From assembly GCA_019058275.1 (NCBI GenBank), contig JAHLVW010000033.1, forward strand, positions 1-38,677: a stretch of DNA of 38,677 nucleotides, written 5' to 3'. Position numbers and translations under genes: made by a program. The notes beneath the pieces are model-generated. The model ran no database searches, was not told where the DNA came from, and was given only the letters and a program-made list of their open reading frames with translations. Origin of the DNA: Candidatus Heimdallarchaeota archaeon (GTDB lineage Archaea; Asgardarchaeota; Heimdallarchaeia; JABLTI01). Below, in pieces: positions 1-9,154 of the stretch. Numbering within the stretch: the first letter of the stretch is position 1; each line of letters starts with the position of its first letter.

Positions 1-1
1 A

Positions 2-370
2 GTGAGATCTACACTACAGCAACAAATGGTTGTAGGTATAAAACAAATCGAAGAGGAACTTGATGAGTTCTTTGAAGAGAAGAAAGAAGAATTAGAAGAA
101 GAGGAAATCATCAAGGAAGAATTGGATGCAGTTGAAGAAACTGTCATAGATGAAGACGAAGTAACTGAAGAGATAATTGAAGAAATCACTGAAATACAAG
201 CTGAAGTTGCTGAATCTGAAGAAGATTTCGAAATTCCAGATATACCTCTTGATGTCGTAAAGGAAGAAGATGAGACACCAGAGAAAATTGAAGAAGATTT
301 TGATATCCCAGATATTCCGATTGAAACTTTAGAAGAATATGAAAAAGAAGAAAAGTCTGAAGATAATTGA
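2..370 (+). CDS. C-terminal part of an acidic protein of unknown function (5' end probably outside window)
   Basis: The reading frame is open from the first complete codon, a GTG at position 2, to TGA at 370. Whether GTG is the true start or the gene began upstream cannot be decided; a truncated gene is likelier because no ribosome-binding site can be seen. The 122 visible residues are extremely acidic (long E/D runs with scattered K), with a predicted coiled-coil-like start followed by a low-complexity tail. The tail carries two copies of a short motif, DFEIPDIPL and DFDIPDIPI, about 31 residues apart, which could be a linear binding motif. No enzymatic domain is recognisable. The convergent fetB-like gene ends 3 nt away on the other strand. 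Confidence 0.55.
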   Translation: MRSTLQQQMVVGIKQIEEELDEFFEEKKEELEEEEIIKEELDAVEETVIDEDEVTEEIIEEITEIQAEVAESEEDFEIPDIPLDVVKEEDETPEKIEEDFDIPDIPIETLEEYEKEEKSEDN

Positions 371-373
371 CAT

Positions 374-1303
374 TCAGCTTTTCACTTTCTTTTCTTTCCT
401 TTTTTTGAAGAACTTTTTCCATCTTTCTATAACGCTTTTGGTTTTTAGTTCTGTTTCAATTTGTTGTATTCTATTTAGAAATTCCAAATTGAATTGCTGC
501 TCCTTTGTGAAGAATTGCATAGTAAAGAAGTAATTTGTAATTATACTGGAGGAAAATGCAGCTAACAGTAACATGAGGAAAATCACAATTTGGTAGATAG
601 CAGCTACAATTGGTGGTATTCCTCCTATTATCATACCAGCCATTAATCCAGGTATTGTTACAATCCCCAAAACTGCAACTCTATTGATAGTAGGAGTTAA
701 ACCTGCTCTATAACAATCACGAAGAATGAATCTAATAGCATTTGTTGGGCTGTCTCCAAGCATGAGTGCAGCTTCAATGGTTCCTTGCATTTTCATAATA
801 TCAGATTTGACTCGTTCTAAAGCAATGCCAGTGATTCTCATAGCAAAAGCTATCACCATGCTTCCCATTGGAATAATATATTCACCAGTCATTTCTGGTA
901 TAATGCCCTCAAAAAACTCAAAGGAACCTGAGTAAATTGCAAAGGTCATAATTGCTATACTTGTTGATGTAATTGCAAATAAGTTTATGAGAAATACCTT
1001 CGGATAAGGGTAGCTTTGATAATTGGTAAACGCTGCAAATAAACACATAAATAGTAATACAAGATATAACACCCAAATCTTTTCTAACGCAAATAATGCA
1101 TCGAGGATAAGGCCAAAAAGAATAACCTGTATCATACCACGGAAAAAGCTCCACAGTAATTTTGTTTCGAGATTAGTTCTTTGCCAGAACGATAATGCTA
1201 CTAATATTAGTAGGAATATAGCCGATAATCCTATTCTAATCCAAATATTAATGTCTTTTAATGAATCCCATGCTTCAAGTATAATGTCTGGAACCACTTT
1301 CAT
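374..1303 (-). CDS. fetB: FetB/YbbM-family ABC transporter permease (UPF0014)
   Basis: A 309-residue integral membrane protein with about seven hydrophobic segments. The family hallmarks are the run SYPYPKVF, the segment around IPMGSMVIAFAMRITGIALERV, and the late GLMAGMIIGGIPPIVAAIYQIVI stretch. This is the UPF0014 family, whose E. coli member FetB is the permease of an ABC iron exporter. The charged C-terminal tail (about residues 265-309) is longer than usual and looks helical. Its ATG overlaps the stop of the upstream ATPase gene by 4 nt (ATGA), so the two are translationally coupled. Substrate specificity for iron is inferred from the family, not shown here. Confidence 0.88.
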   Translation of the reverse strand: MKVVPDIILEAWDSLKDINIWIRIGLSAIFLLILVALSFWQRTNLETKLLWSFFRGMIQVILFGLILDALFALEKIWVLYLVLLFMCLFAAFTNYQSYPYPKVFLINLFAITSTSIAIMTFAIYSGSFEFFEGIIPEMTGEYIIPMGSMVIAFAMRITGIALERVKSDIMKMQGTIEAALMLGDSPTNAIRFILRDCYRAGLTPTINRVAVLGIVTIPGLMAGMIIGGIPPIVAAIYQIVIFLMLLLAAFSSSIITNYFFTMQFFTKEQQFNLEFLNRIQQIETELKTKSVIERWKKFFKKRKEKKVKS

Positions 1304-2034
1304 TCCTCCTTCTGTTTGAAAAATGTTCTAATTTCTTCATCATTATATAAGCTGAAGAATTCCTTAGTTGTTGTTTTCTCTACTAATTGTCCATCTTTCA
1401 GAAATAGCAGTTCATCCACCAAACGCTTTGTTTGCTCAAGTGAATGAGTTACAACAACAACCTTAACACCTTCTTTGGCTAATTGCTTCAACGTATTTTC
1501 AATGATCTCTTCTGAAACAATATCCAATGCACTTGTTGGTTCATCTAGAAGTATAGCACAAGGTTCATTAGCCAAAGTTCGGGCTAAACTTACACGTTGT
1601 TGTTCACCACCAGATAAACCATCAATATTTCTGTCCAAGAAATCAGCATCTAAAGCTACTCGTTTAAGAAGTTGTAATAATTTGTCATCAGAGTACTCAA
1701 TGTTCCAAATGCGTGGTCCATATAGCAAGTTGTGCTGAACATCACCTGCAAAAAGATAAGGGCGTTGCTGAACCATGCCAATTTGCTTACGTAGTTCAGA
1801 GGAAGAGATATCAGTTATATTATTTCCATTGAAGGTTACAGTACCTACAGTAGGTGAGATTAACTTGTTTAACAATCTTAGTAGTGTACTTTTTCCTGAA
1901 CCTGAAGGTCCAATAATCCCAGTTATCCCTGAATTATCAAGTTTGAAAGAGATATTAGTTAAAATTTGATTATCCCCAATTACAAATGAAACATCGTCCA
2001 TTGAGAAAATACATTCACTAGTTGTTTCGCTCAT
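1300..2034 (-). CDS. fetA: FetA-like ABC transporter ATP-binding protein
   Basis: A 244-residue ABC ATPase of standard length. Walker A is GPSGSGKST at residues 42-50, the signature is LSGGEQQR near residue 141, Walker B with the D-loop is LLDEPTSALD near residue 162, and the switch His follows in VVVTHS. It powers the permease encoded immediately downstream, with which it shares a 4-nt overlap. By family it pairs with UPF0014 permeases as an iron or metal exporter. The ATG at 2034 has no clear Shine-Dalgarno but has an AT-rich TATA-like stretch about 30 nt upstream, compatible with a leaderless mRNA. Confidence 0.88.
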   Translation of the reverse strand: MSETTSECIFSMDDVSFVIGDNQILTNISFKLDNSGITGIIGPSGSGKSTLLRLLNKLISPTVGTVTFNGNNITDISSSELRKQIGMVQQRPYLFAGDVQHNLLYGPRIWNIEYSDDKLLQLLKRVALDADFLDRNIDGLSGGEQQRVSLARTLANEPCAILLDEPTSALDIVSEEIIENTLKQLAKEGVKVVVVTHSLEQTKRLVDELLFLKDGQLVEKTTTKEFFSLYNDEEIRTFFKQKEE

Positions 2035-2238
2035 AAATTACAATTTAGTATGATTGATGGATTTTAATTTTTCCTAACAAAGGAATAAGAATAAGGTTAG
2101 GATTATGGCTTGAAGTCAGTGTGGAAGCCTTTATTGACACTACGCTACTTATTATCAGATATTTTGCTCATATTGAGATAATCTATCCAAATGTTTGTTT
2201 TTTACTGAAGGATCAACAGAAGGTTAAGAAAATCATTG

Positions 2239-3501
2239 CTAAGTTACTATTTTTGATAGTTGTCCAATTTTAAATGCACGAATAATTTCAATCATTGGTA
2301 AATCAATTGGAGAGGTTATTTGTTTAACGCCTTTAGGCAGATATTTTTGATACTTCAAAGTTAAACTATTCATTTGAGGACTTGCTGCTACTGCTGGATC
2401 ACCTGGAACTCTCATACTAATATCAAATACAACCCAATCAGGTTGATTGTTCTTTGGATTAATTGGTACTGCACCTTGCAAACCAAATAAACCAATCATT
2501 CCAGGAGGATATAGTTTTTCGACAGTTTTCAAAAACTTGGGTATTGATCCTACTACTTCATTCATTTTTGATTCACGCATAGTTGCCATTGTATGACCAA
2601 TTTCCTCATTTTTAATCTTAATTTTATCACCAATTTGCTGTTGGATTTTCGCTGGCAAGTTTAGAAAGCCACTGCTATTTGTTTGCATTCTTTGTCCAAA
2701 GCCTACAAAATCCCAATCTACAATTGGCTTTTCAAATGGATCATGTTTATGTTTCAACCAATTAATGCCATCAGTTAATTTGTAACCTTTTGCTTTTCCC
2801 TTATTCAAACCAGATGCCCATCCATTACAGTTAAAATAAGGACCTATTATGAATTCTTCAATTCGTGCTTCAGCCATAGTTTGGTCATTGATAAGACCTT
2901 TTGCTTTCATAGTCTCAACTTGTTCATGATAATCTTCTTCTGATGTTATGTAAAAGAAAGCTCTCTCGAGAGGATTTTCAGCTTGTTGAACCTTCACTAA
3001 TGCAACAGGAACTTCTTTATCAATTCCAATGATATCTAACTTATCTTTACTAATTTCTCTTGGTGATCTAATACCAGAGCGCTTCAAGATTCCATATTGA
3101 TCGATGTATTCCTTTTCATTTGTTGTTCTATCTTCACTCTTAAGCAAGGCTCTGTTGCCATAAATGGGGATTCTTAACTCATTTTCAATTTTATCTGCAG
3201 TAAGATAAACGACAAGCGATCGATTTGGAATTAAAATACCATTTTTCTCTTGAAGTTCATTTTGTATTGAATCAAATAACATTTGATCCCATTCATCTAC
3301 AACAATTGTCTCATCAAAGAGATGACTTTGTTCTTCAAGATACTGTCTTTCTCTACCCTTCTTAACAACAACAATATTTCTCAAATCCATTCTCTTGGAA
3401 GAAAGTCCAGTCTCTATTGCTGAATGACTTCCGAAAATAACAATTGTCGGTTTTTCTTTATACTCAGATACTAGCTGTTGCATTTCTTCTCTTTTTATCA
3501 T
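2239..3501 (-). CDS. PurP-like ATP-grasp protein (divergent second paralogue)
   Basis: A 420-residue protein related to archaeal PurP (formate-dependent FAICAR synthetase, DUF1246 plus DUF1297). The N-terminal domain has the FGSHSAIETGL start typical of the family. The C-terminal part contains DISMRVPGDPAVAASPQMNSL, the counterpart of the EFSGRIVAGTTVWVPYGNTY block in the neighbouring paralogue. It is longer than typical PurP (about 330-360 aa) and clearly diverged, so it may use another substrate or act as a partner subunit. The gene starts 4 nt after the stop of the canonical-looking copy, so the two are an operon. Family membership is secure; the reaction is not. Confidence 0.75.
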   Translation of the reverse strand: MIKREEMQQLVSEYKEKPTIVIFGSHSAIETGLSSKRMDLRNIVVVKKGRERQYLEEQSHLFDETIVVDEWDQMLFDSIQNELQEKNGILIPNRSLVVYLTADKIENELRIPIYGNRALLKSEDRTTNEKEYIDQYGILKRSGIRSPREISKDKLDIIGIDKEVPVALVKVQQAENPLERAFFYITSEEDYHEQVETMKAKGLINDQTMAEARIEEFIIGPYFNCNGWASGLNKGKAKGYKLTDGINWLKHKHDPFEKPIVDWDFVGFGQRMQTNSSGFLNLPAKIQQQIGDKIKIKNEEIGHTMATMRESKMNEVVGSIPKFLKTVEKLYPPGMIGLFGLQGAVPINPKNNQPDWVVFDISMRVPGDPAVAASPQMNSLTLKYQKYLPKGVKQITSPIDLPMIEIIRAFKIGQLSKIVT

Positions 3502-3505
3502 GATA

Positions 3506-4513
3506 TTATATCTCCTCTAATTTTGGAGAGTCAACAGTAATGTCATCTAATTTCTTTTGTTCAAATGCTTGCTTTATTTCCCTAGCAATGCGTTTGCCCA
3601 TATACATCGGTTCTCCCCATAAAGCATTTGCGTAAGTGTTTCCGTATGGTACCCAAACTGTTGTTCCGGCAACAATCCTTCCTGAAAACTCAAATGCATA
3701 TATTTTTGGTTCTGTTGTTATGATAGTTTCTATACAAAATGGTCCTACTAAACCAGTTTGTTCAACGAAATTTTTACCCATTCTATGGTATTCAGGAACT
3801 AATGATTCTCTAACAACAATAGGAACATTTCCAACAACAGTAAAAGAAGGATCTTCAAAGGATGCAAGATATTGGGAATTAGCATTAGATTCAAGTCTTC
3901 TATCAAAACCTAACAATTCACAGCGATTCTCTAAAGGTGAACTGAAATAATGAGCATAAATAGATACACCACTTATGTATTCTTGAATAAAATCAACTTT
4001 CTTTTCTTTACTTTTCTTTTTATAATCATCTCTATCAAAAGCTATGAAATATCCTTTTCCTCCCTCTGCTCCATGTAGTTTTACCATTACAGGTCGATCT
4101 ATTTCATTAACATCGGAAAAAACTTTTGGAGTATTTATACCAGACGCTGCAAGTAAGCTAGCATTTTTGTTTCTATCTCCCTCATAGGCAAGAATTTTCA
4201 CACCGCCAAAAATGGGATGCTTTAATTGCTTTAATTCATCTACTGAGAGGTAGCGAACAAACGAACCATGTGGGACTATAACTGCTTGTTCATCTATGGA
4301 ATTGAATGCTTTAATGGTTGCTTTTGTATCCTTGTAATCTTTAACACGAATTACATTGATTTTCTCTAAGAAATCTGGATATTGTGACCAAAGTTCCCAG
4401 TCTCTATCAAAGCAAATTGTATAAACTTCTAATCCTTCTTCTACAGCACCAGGGATGATATTATAAAAGGATGAATGTGAACTTGTAGTTGCTAGACTAG
4501 CTTTCGAAGCCAT
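3506..4513 (-). CDS. purP: PurP: formate-dependent FAICAR synthetase (ATP-grasp)
   Basis: A 335-residue protein of normal family length. In archaea PurP forms FAICAR from AICAR, formate and ATP, the penultimate step of IMP synthesis, replacing the folate-dependent PurH activity. Visible hallmarks are the N-terminal TTSSHS segment, VPHGSFVRYL, the ATP-grasp block KLHGAEGGKGYFIA near residue 145, QEYISGVSIYAHYF, and the C-terminal GRIVAGTTVWVPYG loop. It is the first gene of a two-gene operon with a divergent paralogue, and purM lies 3.5 kb away. Several PurP paralogues per genome are common in archaea, so which copy makes FAICAR is uncertain. Confidence 0.82.
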   Translation of the reverse strand: MASKASLATTSSHSSFYNIIPGAVEEGLEVYTICFDRDWELWSQYPDFLEKINVIRVKDYKDTKATIKAFNSIDEQAVIVPHGSFVRYLSVDELKQLKHPIFGGVKILAYEGDRNKNASLLAASGINTPKVFSDVNEIDRPVMVKLHGAEGGKGYFIAFDRDDYKKKSKEKKVDFIQEYISGVSIYAHYFSSPLENRCELLGFDRRLESNANSQYLASFEDPSFTVVGNVPIVVRESLVPEYHRMGKNFVEQTGLVGPFCIETIITTEPKIYAFEFSGRIVAGTTVWVPYGNTYANALWGEPMYMGKRIAREIKQAFEQKKLDDITVDSPKLEEI

Positions 4514-4763
4514 AATCTCACATCTTAAAGGAATATGATTTGACAGAGAATGAAGTTCCTATAAAAGATTATTGAAGGAATCATATATCATACGTTTGAA
4601 ACGAAGAATTCTACCATTAAAAAAAAATATGTAGATAAAAAGAAAATCTTAGTTTTATTAACATCAAAAAAGTAAGGTAAATTTTTTATGCAATAACTTT
4701 TTGTATAACATAAAATTCAAGTTTGAATGGTATCATCTAAACATAAAGCAACTGGTGGATAAA
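4514..4763. promoter_or_regulatory. Divergent intergenic promoter region (purP / phosphate operon)
   Basis: About 250 nt separate the divergent purP and DUF47 genes. The region is very AT-rich with several TATA-like stretches (4679-4690 and 4701-4714 on the plus strand) but no unambiguous element. GGTGG at 4754-4758, 5 nt before the ATG at 4764, is the best ribosome-binding site and supports that start over an upstream in-frame TTG at 4701. Confidence 0.4.
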
Positions 4764-5429
4764 ATGAGAATTGGTGGATTTCTTAGAAAACGAGCTGAAG
4801 ATGACATACAATACAAGATGACAGAGCATTTGTCAAGAGTTCAAATTGCTACAAAAGCTCTAATGAGAGCAATAAAAGCATGGAGAAAGCACAATTTTGT
4901 TGAGCTAGATAAAGAGGTGGGCATAATAAGTGCTGAAGAGAATGCTGCTGATAGATTACTAGCTGAAATGTGGCTAGAATTAACAAAGGGAACTTTAAAA
5001 ACAAAACTAAGGTCAAATATTTTAACCTTTATAAAACGAGCTGATGAAGTTGCTAATCATACAAAAAGAGCTAGTCAGAATTTTCTAATTTTACATGACT
5101 TAGAACTTCCAGATCATATTTTTGATAAAATTGAGAAAGCAATAGAATTAATCCAACTAGCAACTGAGAAATTAGTTGAAGCATTAGCAATATATCGAAA
5201 AGATATACAACGCACTGTAGATATCACAACCGAAATTAGTTTCTTAGAACATCAAGTAGATGGTTTATATTCTAGATTAAAAAATCATTATTTCGATTAT
5301 CAAAAATTCTCTGACAATTTTGGGGGTTTAGTAATATTTGATCATGCAATGCGAGATTTAGAAAAAGCTGCAAATGCGGTTGAAGATGCTTCTGATGTTT
5401 TGAGATCAATTGTCATAAGTGAAGTATAG
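4764..5429 (+). CDS. DUF47/PhoU-like phosphate transport regulator
   Basis: A 221-residue all-helical protein of the DUF47 family, the PhoU-related partner of PiT phosphate permeases. The family pattern is seen twice: ISAEENAADRLLAEM near residue 47, and TEISFLEHQVDGLYSRL in the second bundle. The length matches the family (about 205-225 aa). The start at 4764 is preferred because a GGTGG ribosome-binding site lies 5 nt upstream and because MRIGGFLRKRAED resembles usual N-termini. The PiT permease follows after 50 nt. It probably binds at the cytoplasmic face of the transporter and modulates it; this role is inferred from gene pairing. Confidence 0.85.
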   Translation: MRIGGFLRKRAEDDIQYKMTEHLSRVQIATKALMRAIKAWRKHNFVELDKEVGIISAEENAADRLLAEMWLELTKGTLKTKLRSNILTFIKRADEVANHTKRASQNFLILHDLELPDHIFDKIEKAIELIQLATEKLVEALAIYRKDIQRTVDITTEISFLEHQVDGLYSRLKNHYFDYQKFSDNFGGLVIFDHAMRDLEKAANAVEDASDVLRSIVISEV

Positions 5430-5479
5430 AATAGTGGAATCCCAAAAATATACTATAATACACAAAAGAGATGCTATAA

Positions 5480-6466
5480 ATGGTTGATGTCTTACTAATC
5501 GTTATAGTGATAATTTCATTATTGCTAGCATTTGCAATAGGAGCGAATGATGAAACCTTCGCATCTGTCATAGGAGTAAAACGGCTTTCTGTAAGAACTG
5601 CAGTTTTGATGGGAGCAGTAATAGCTGTAATTGGTGGATTTTTACTATCAGAAAATGTTGGTAAAACACTACGTGAAGATATTTCTCCTGATCTACATAT
5701 GCAGGATGATCCAATCCTAATATCAATTTATGTAGCAATGGCAATAAGTTTAATTCTTGCTTCAGTTTTTGGTCTTCCGATTTCATCCACCGAATCTTTA
5801 GTTGGAGCAATTATTGGTTTATCTTTTGCACAAGGCAAAAAAGTTGTTTGGGGTTGGAGTGGTATGGGTAAGGTATTAACAACATGGCTTATTTCTCCAC
5901 TAATTGGGTTCACAATTTCATTCTTAATCATGAAATTAGTGAATTATATCTTGAGTAAAAATGTTACAAGTTTTAGAAAACATGAACGAGCGAACAATCT
6001 ATTTGGCTATCTATTACTAGCAATGGTTGTTTGGACTGGTTTATCACGAGCGGGTAATGATATTAACAATGCAATAGCTCCAATTGTTCCTCTATTTGAA
6101 GCTGGAGGTTATTGGTATCAAAGATTACCTTTGGTTATTGGAGGACTTGGACTTGGTGCAGGTTTGATAATTATTGGATGGAGAGTATTGAAAACTTTAG
6201 GCAGCGAAGTTGTGGAATTGACACCAGAATCAGCTTTTGTTACTGAAGGTTCAACAGCAATTATTGTGTTTACTGCGGTATTTATAGGAATACCTGTCTC
6301 TGGTACAATGGTTCTAGTTTCATGTTTTATTGGAGCTGGTGTTGGAATGAAAAAACCTCTCAATCTAAAAACGCTGAGGATGATAGCACTATTCGTTTTA
6401 CTAACACCTGTAATAGCTGGTGCATGTGCAGTAGGCTGTTATTATGCAATAAAGGGGCTGGTCTAA
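5480..6466 (+). CDS. pit: PiT-family inorganic phosphate permease
   Basis: A 328-residue membrane protein of the PiT family (PF01384), a cation-coupled phosphate symporter. The duplicated family signature is visible as GANDETFASVIG (residues 21-32) and AGNDINNAIAP (residues 191-201), the two inverted halves expected of the fold. About nine to ten hydrophobic segments are seen, and the GLPISSTESLVGAIIG motif follows the first repeat, with IPVSGTMVLVSCFIGAG in the second. It sits between a DUF47 regulator and a PhoU-like/hydrolase fusion whose ATG lies 2 nt after this stop, so all three are probably co-transcribed. Confidence 0.9.
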   Translation: MVDVLLIVIVIISLLLAFAIGANDETFASVIGVKRLSVRTAVLMGAVIAVIGGFLLSENVGKTLREDISPDLHMQDDPILISIYVAMAISLILASVFGLPISSTESLVGAIIGLSFAQGKKVVWGWSGMGKVLTTWLISPLIGFTISFLIMKLVNYILSKNVTSFRKHERANNLFGYLLLAMVVWTGLSRAGNDINNAIAPIVPLFEAGGYWYQRLPLVIGGLGLGAGLIIIGWRVLKTLGSEVVELTPESAFVTEGSTAIIVFTAVFIGIPVSGTMVLVSCFIGAGVGMKKPLNLKTLRMIALFVLLTPVIAGACAVGCYYAIKGLV

Positions 6467-6468
6467 AA

Positions 6469-7908
6469 ATGTTTAAGCGAATGTCAGGATTTAAATCAAT
6501 CCAAAGAAGAATAGAAGAAAAACTAATCCAACTTTCATTTATTCCTTGCAAATATTTCGAAGCTCTTTATATCGAATGTAGTACCAAAATAACTTGCCAT
6601 ACTTGTGATATATGTGAAGTGGACGAAAAAACGATCCGTGGCGAACTACTTGAACTTATGAAAGCTGGTGAAGTTGATACAAAAATCGAATTGGAAAAAT
6701 TCCAATTATTTGAAAGAATAAACAGTGTGTCTACAAAAAGTAAAGAAATTCGCATCTTAATGAATGAACATGTAGATGAAATAAGCAAAGGCGCTTACGA
6801 CAAATTAGTTGTTATTCTAAAAGATGTATCTATTGCAGGGAAGTTGATGCATCAAGCTATAAAATCCTTATATGAAAATTATAATTTTGCATTAGATAGA
6901 GTAGAGGAATTAAAGTCAAAATGCAATGAGATTATTGCGAGTTTGTTTTCATTCAAGTTTTGTAATGAGTTAGGAGAATTTGATTACTCATTTGAAGATC
7001 CCGAAGTTCTAATTGGAAACTCATTAAGAGGTACGCTTCAAGATGTTATCAATGTTGGAGCCAAAATTATTCACATAATCAAAATCTTCAGCTATAATCA
7101 TCGAGATTTAATCATAGATGAAGAGGAAGAAGACGCAGATAAAAAATTGCAGATAATTCCTGGCGCAGAACCTTTTCATTTGAAGGCTGATGGTCCCAAG
7201 GTGCTGTTAATTCATGGTTTTACTGCATCACCAACCGAATTATACCCTATTGGTAAATATCTTAACTCAAAAGGATATGATGTGTATTCTGTTCTCTTAG
7301 CTGGACATGGTACATCTCCTGAAGATCTTCAAACAAAGAAGTGGTCTGATTGGTGGAAATCAGTTCGGAAAATGTTCAAAAAAACTGCTGATTTCGACTA
7401 TGTGATAGGTTTCTCAATGGGAGCTTTACTAGCTGCTCGAGCTGCTGTTGTCTATAAGAATCAATTAAAGGGTTTAGTATTAATCTCTACATTTCTTAAG
7501 ATTAAACCACCTATCATTTCAAAATTAGCTTTTACATTTCCTATTGTGAAATACTTCAAACCATTCATCTCTAAAAGCCCCGAAACTGAACAATTCTTCA
7601 AAGATAACAATTTGATTAGCTACATGAAATACCCTGTGAGTGCAGTTCATGAATCTATTAAATTAATTAGATTTACTAAGAGAAAAGTTCTTCCAAAAAT
7701 TACAATTCCTACTCTAATTATTCAAGGAGAAAAAGATGACAGAGTAGATCCAGAAAATTACAAAACTATTCTAGATCTGATACCAGCAGAAAGAACTGAA
7801 TTGCAATTGCTTCCAAACTCAAAACATATTGTAACAGTTGATGTAGACATTGAAATATTGTTTGAATCATTATCAAATTTCCTAGTTGCAACTGCTGAAA
7901 AAGACTAA
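6469..7908 (+). CDS. PhoU/DUF47-like domain fused to an alpha/beta hydrolase (esterase/monoacylglycerol-lipase type)
   Basis: A 479-residue two-domain protein. The ATG at 6469 lies 2 nt after the PiT stop and is preferred to an upstream in-frame start inside the permease gene. Residues 1 to about 225 are helical, begin with a Cys-rich CHTCDIC segment near residue 44, and resemble a degenerate DUF47/PhoU bundle. An acidic linker (EEEEDADKK) leads into an alpha/beta hydrolase at about 232-479. Its oxyanion segment LIHGFTASP starts at about residue 247, the nucleophile elbow is GFSMG with Ser316, acid candidates Asp423/Asp424/Asp427 lie in GEKDDRVDP, and the catalytic His is His453. The hydrolase resembles small carboxylesterases and monoacylglycerol lipases. 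Its position in a phosphate operon suggests lipid or phospholipid turnover linked to phosphate status, which is inference. Confidence 0.8.
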   Translation: MFKRMSGFKSIQRRIEEKLIQLSFIPCKYFEALYIECSTKITCHTCDICEVDEKTIRGELLELMKAGEVDTKIELEKFQLFERINSVSTKSKEIRILMNEHVDEISKGAYDKLVVILKDVSIAGKLMHQAIKSLYENYNFALDRVEELKSKCNEIIASLFSFKFCNELGEFDYSFEDPEVLIGNSLRGTLQDVINVGAKIIHIIKIFSYNHRDLIIDEEEEDADKKLQIIPGAEPFHLKADGPKVLLIHGFTASPTELYPIGKYLNSKGYDVYSVLLAGHGTSPEDLQTKKWSDWWKSVRKMFKKTADFDYVIGFSMGALLAARAAVVYKNQLKGLVLISTFLKIKPPIISKLAFTFPIVKYFKPFISKSPETEQFFKDNNLISYMKYPVSAVHESIKLIRFTKRKVLPKITIPTLIIQGEKDDRVDPENYKTILDLIPAERTELQLLPNSKHIVTVDVDIEILFESLSNFLVATAEKD

Positions 7909-8014
7909 GAATGATTTCCTCATTGAATTATTAGAAAAACTTAAGATGATGCATAATTCAGTTGACTTGAGCATTTGAGAAATCAAACTTAATTTAGATG
8001 CTGAGGACTATAAT

Positions 8015-9154
8015 TTGAGTAAAAAAGTTACAACTAATGCTGATTCAGAGGTTGATGTAGAACCAGAGGTGATATATTTGGATGAAAAAGGTGCAACTTA
8101 TTCAGAATCGGGTGTCGATATATCTGAAGAAGGTGAAGTAATAGAAGAAATTTGGAAATTGCTTCCAAAAACATTTAACTTGAATCCAAATGCGAAATTT
8201 TTACCTGCCATGTCTCATTATGGCGGTATTGTTGATATTGGAATGCCTAATAAATATCTTGTTGTAACTGTTGATGGTGTTGGTTCGAAAGTATTGATTG
8301 CTGAGATGTTGAATAAATTCGATACAGTCGGTATTGATTGCATTGCTATGAATGTTAACGATTTGATTTGTGTAGGTGCAGAACCCATTGTTTTTGTTGA
8401 TTATTTCGCAATAGAACGACCTGATAAACAAATGGCAAATCAAATTGCTAAAGGTATGGTTGCTGGTGCTATTCAATCTAAAATGGCTATCATAGGTGGT
8501 GAAACAGCAACACTCCCGGATATTATTAAAGGTCATGATGGTAAGGGGTTTGATTTAGCTGGCGTAGCAATAGGACTCGTAGAAAAGGAGAAACTTGTTT
8601 TAGGTGAAAAGATTAAACCTGGAGATATAATCTATGGTATTGAAAGTAATGGATTACATTCCAATGGTTATTCTTTAGCTAGAAGTGTTCTCTTAGAGAA
8701 TCATACTGTTAATGATGAAATCGAAGGTCTTCATATTGGTAAAGAGCTACTAAAACCAACCTTAATCTATGTTCAAGAAGTTCTCGAGATGATAAAAGAA
8801 GCTAAGATCCATGGCTTAGCAAATATTACTGGTGGCTCTTTTCTAAAATTGGGACGATTGCTTAGACAAGCAAAAACAACTGTTGGTGTAAAACTAAATT
8901 CCATGCCTGATCCATTACCAATCTTTAAACTAATTCAGAAACTAGGAAATGTTTCAACTAAAGAAATGTATAAGACATTTAACATGGGAATAGGTTTCTG
9001 TGTTATTGCTCCTAAATCTGAAGGCGAAAAGATATCAAAGATTTGTTCTAAATATGGAAAGAAAGTTTACAAAATCGGTTCAATATTAGATGAGAAGAAG
9101 ATTATTTTGGAGATTCAATCAGAAATCATTGAATATCATGCTGATAAGTATTAA
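8015..9154 (+). CDS. purM: PurM: phosphoribosylformylglycinamidine cyclo-ligase (AIR synthetase)
   Basis: A 379-residue member of the PurM/AIRS family, which closes the imidazole ring of FGAM to give AIR using ATP. Visible motifs are YSESGVDI near residue 29, DGVGSK near residue 89, the MNVNDLICVGAEP block, GGETATLPD, and SNGLHSNGYSLAR. The TTG at 8015 is chosen because GAGG lies 8 nt upstream and an out-of-frame ATG at 7998 terminates quickly. The first 20 or so residues are an acidic extension. The stop overlaps that of the convergent HisA-like gene by 4 nt. A 106-nt gap separates it from the phosphate operon. Confidence 0.92.
   Translation: MSKKVTTNADSEVDVEPEVIYLDEKGATYSESGVDISEEGEVIEEIWKLLPKTFNLNPNAKFLPAMSHYGGIVDIGMPNKYLVVTVDGVGSKVLIAEMLNKFDTVGIDCIAMNVNDLICVGAEPIVFVDYFAIERPDKQMANQIAKGMVAGAIQSKMAIIGGETATLPDIIKGHDGKGFDLAGVAIGLVEKEKLVLGEKIKPGDIIYGIESNGLHSNGYSLARSVLLENHTVNDEIEGLHIGKELLKPTLIYVQEVLEMIKEAKIHGLANITGGSFLKLGRLLRQAKTTVGVKLNSMPDPLPIFKLIQKLGNVSTKEMYKTFNMGIGFCVIAPKSEGEKISKICSKYGKKVYKIGSILDEKKIILEIQSEIIEYHADKY

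Noticed and set aside
4701..4763. Upstream TTG at 4701 as start of the DUF47 gene
   Set aside because: It lacks a ribosome-binding site, and GGTGG directly precedes ATG 4764, giving the usual family N-terminus.
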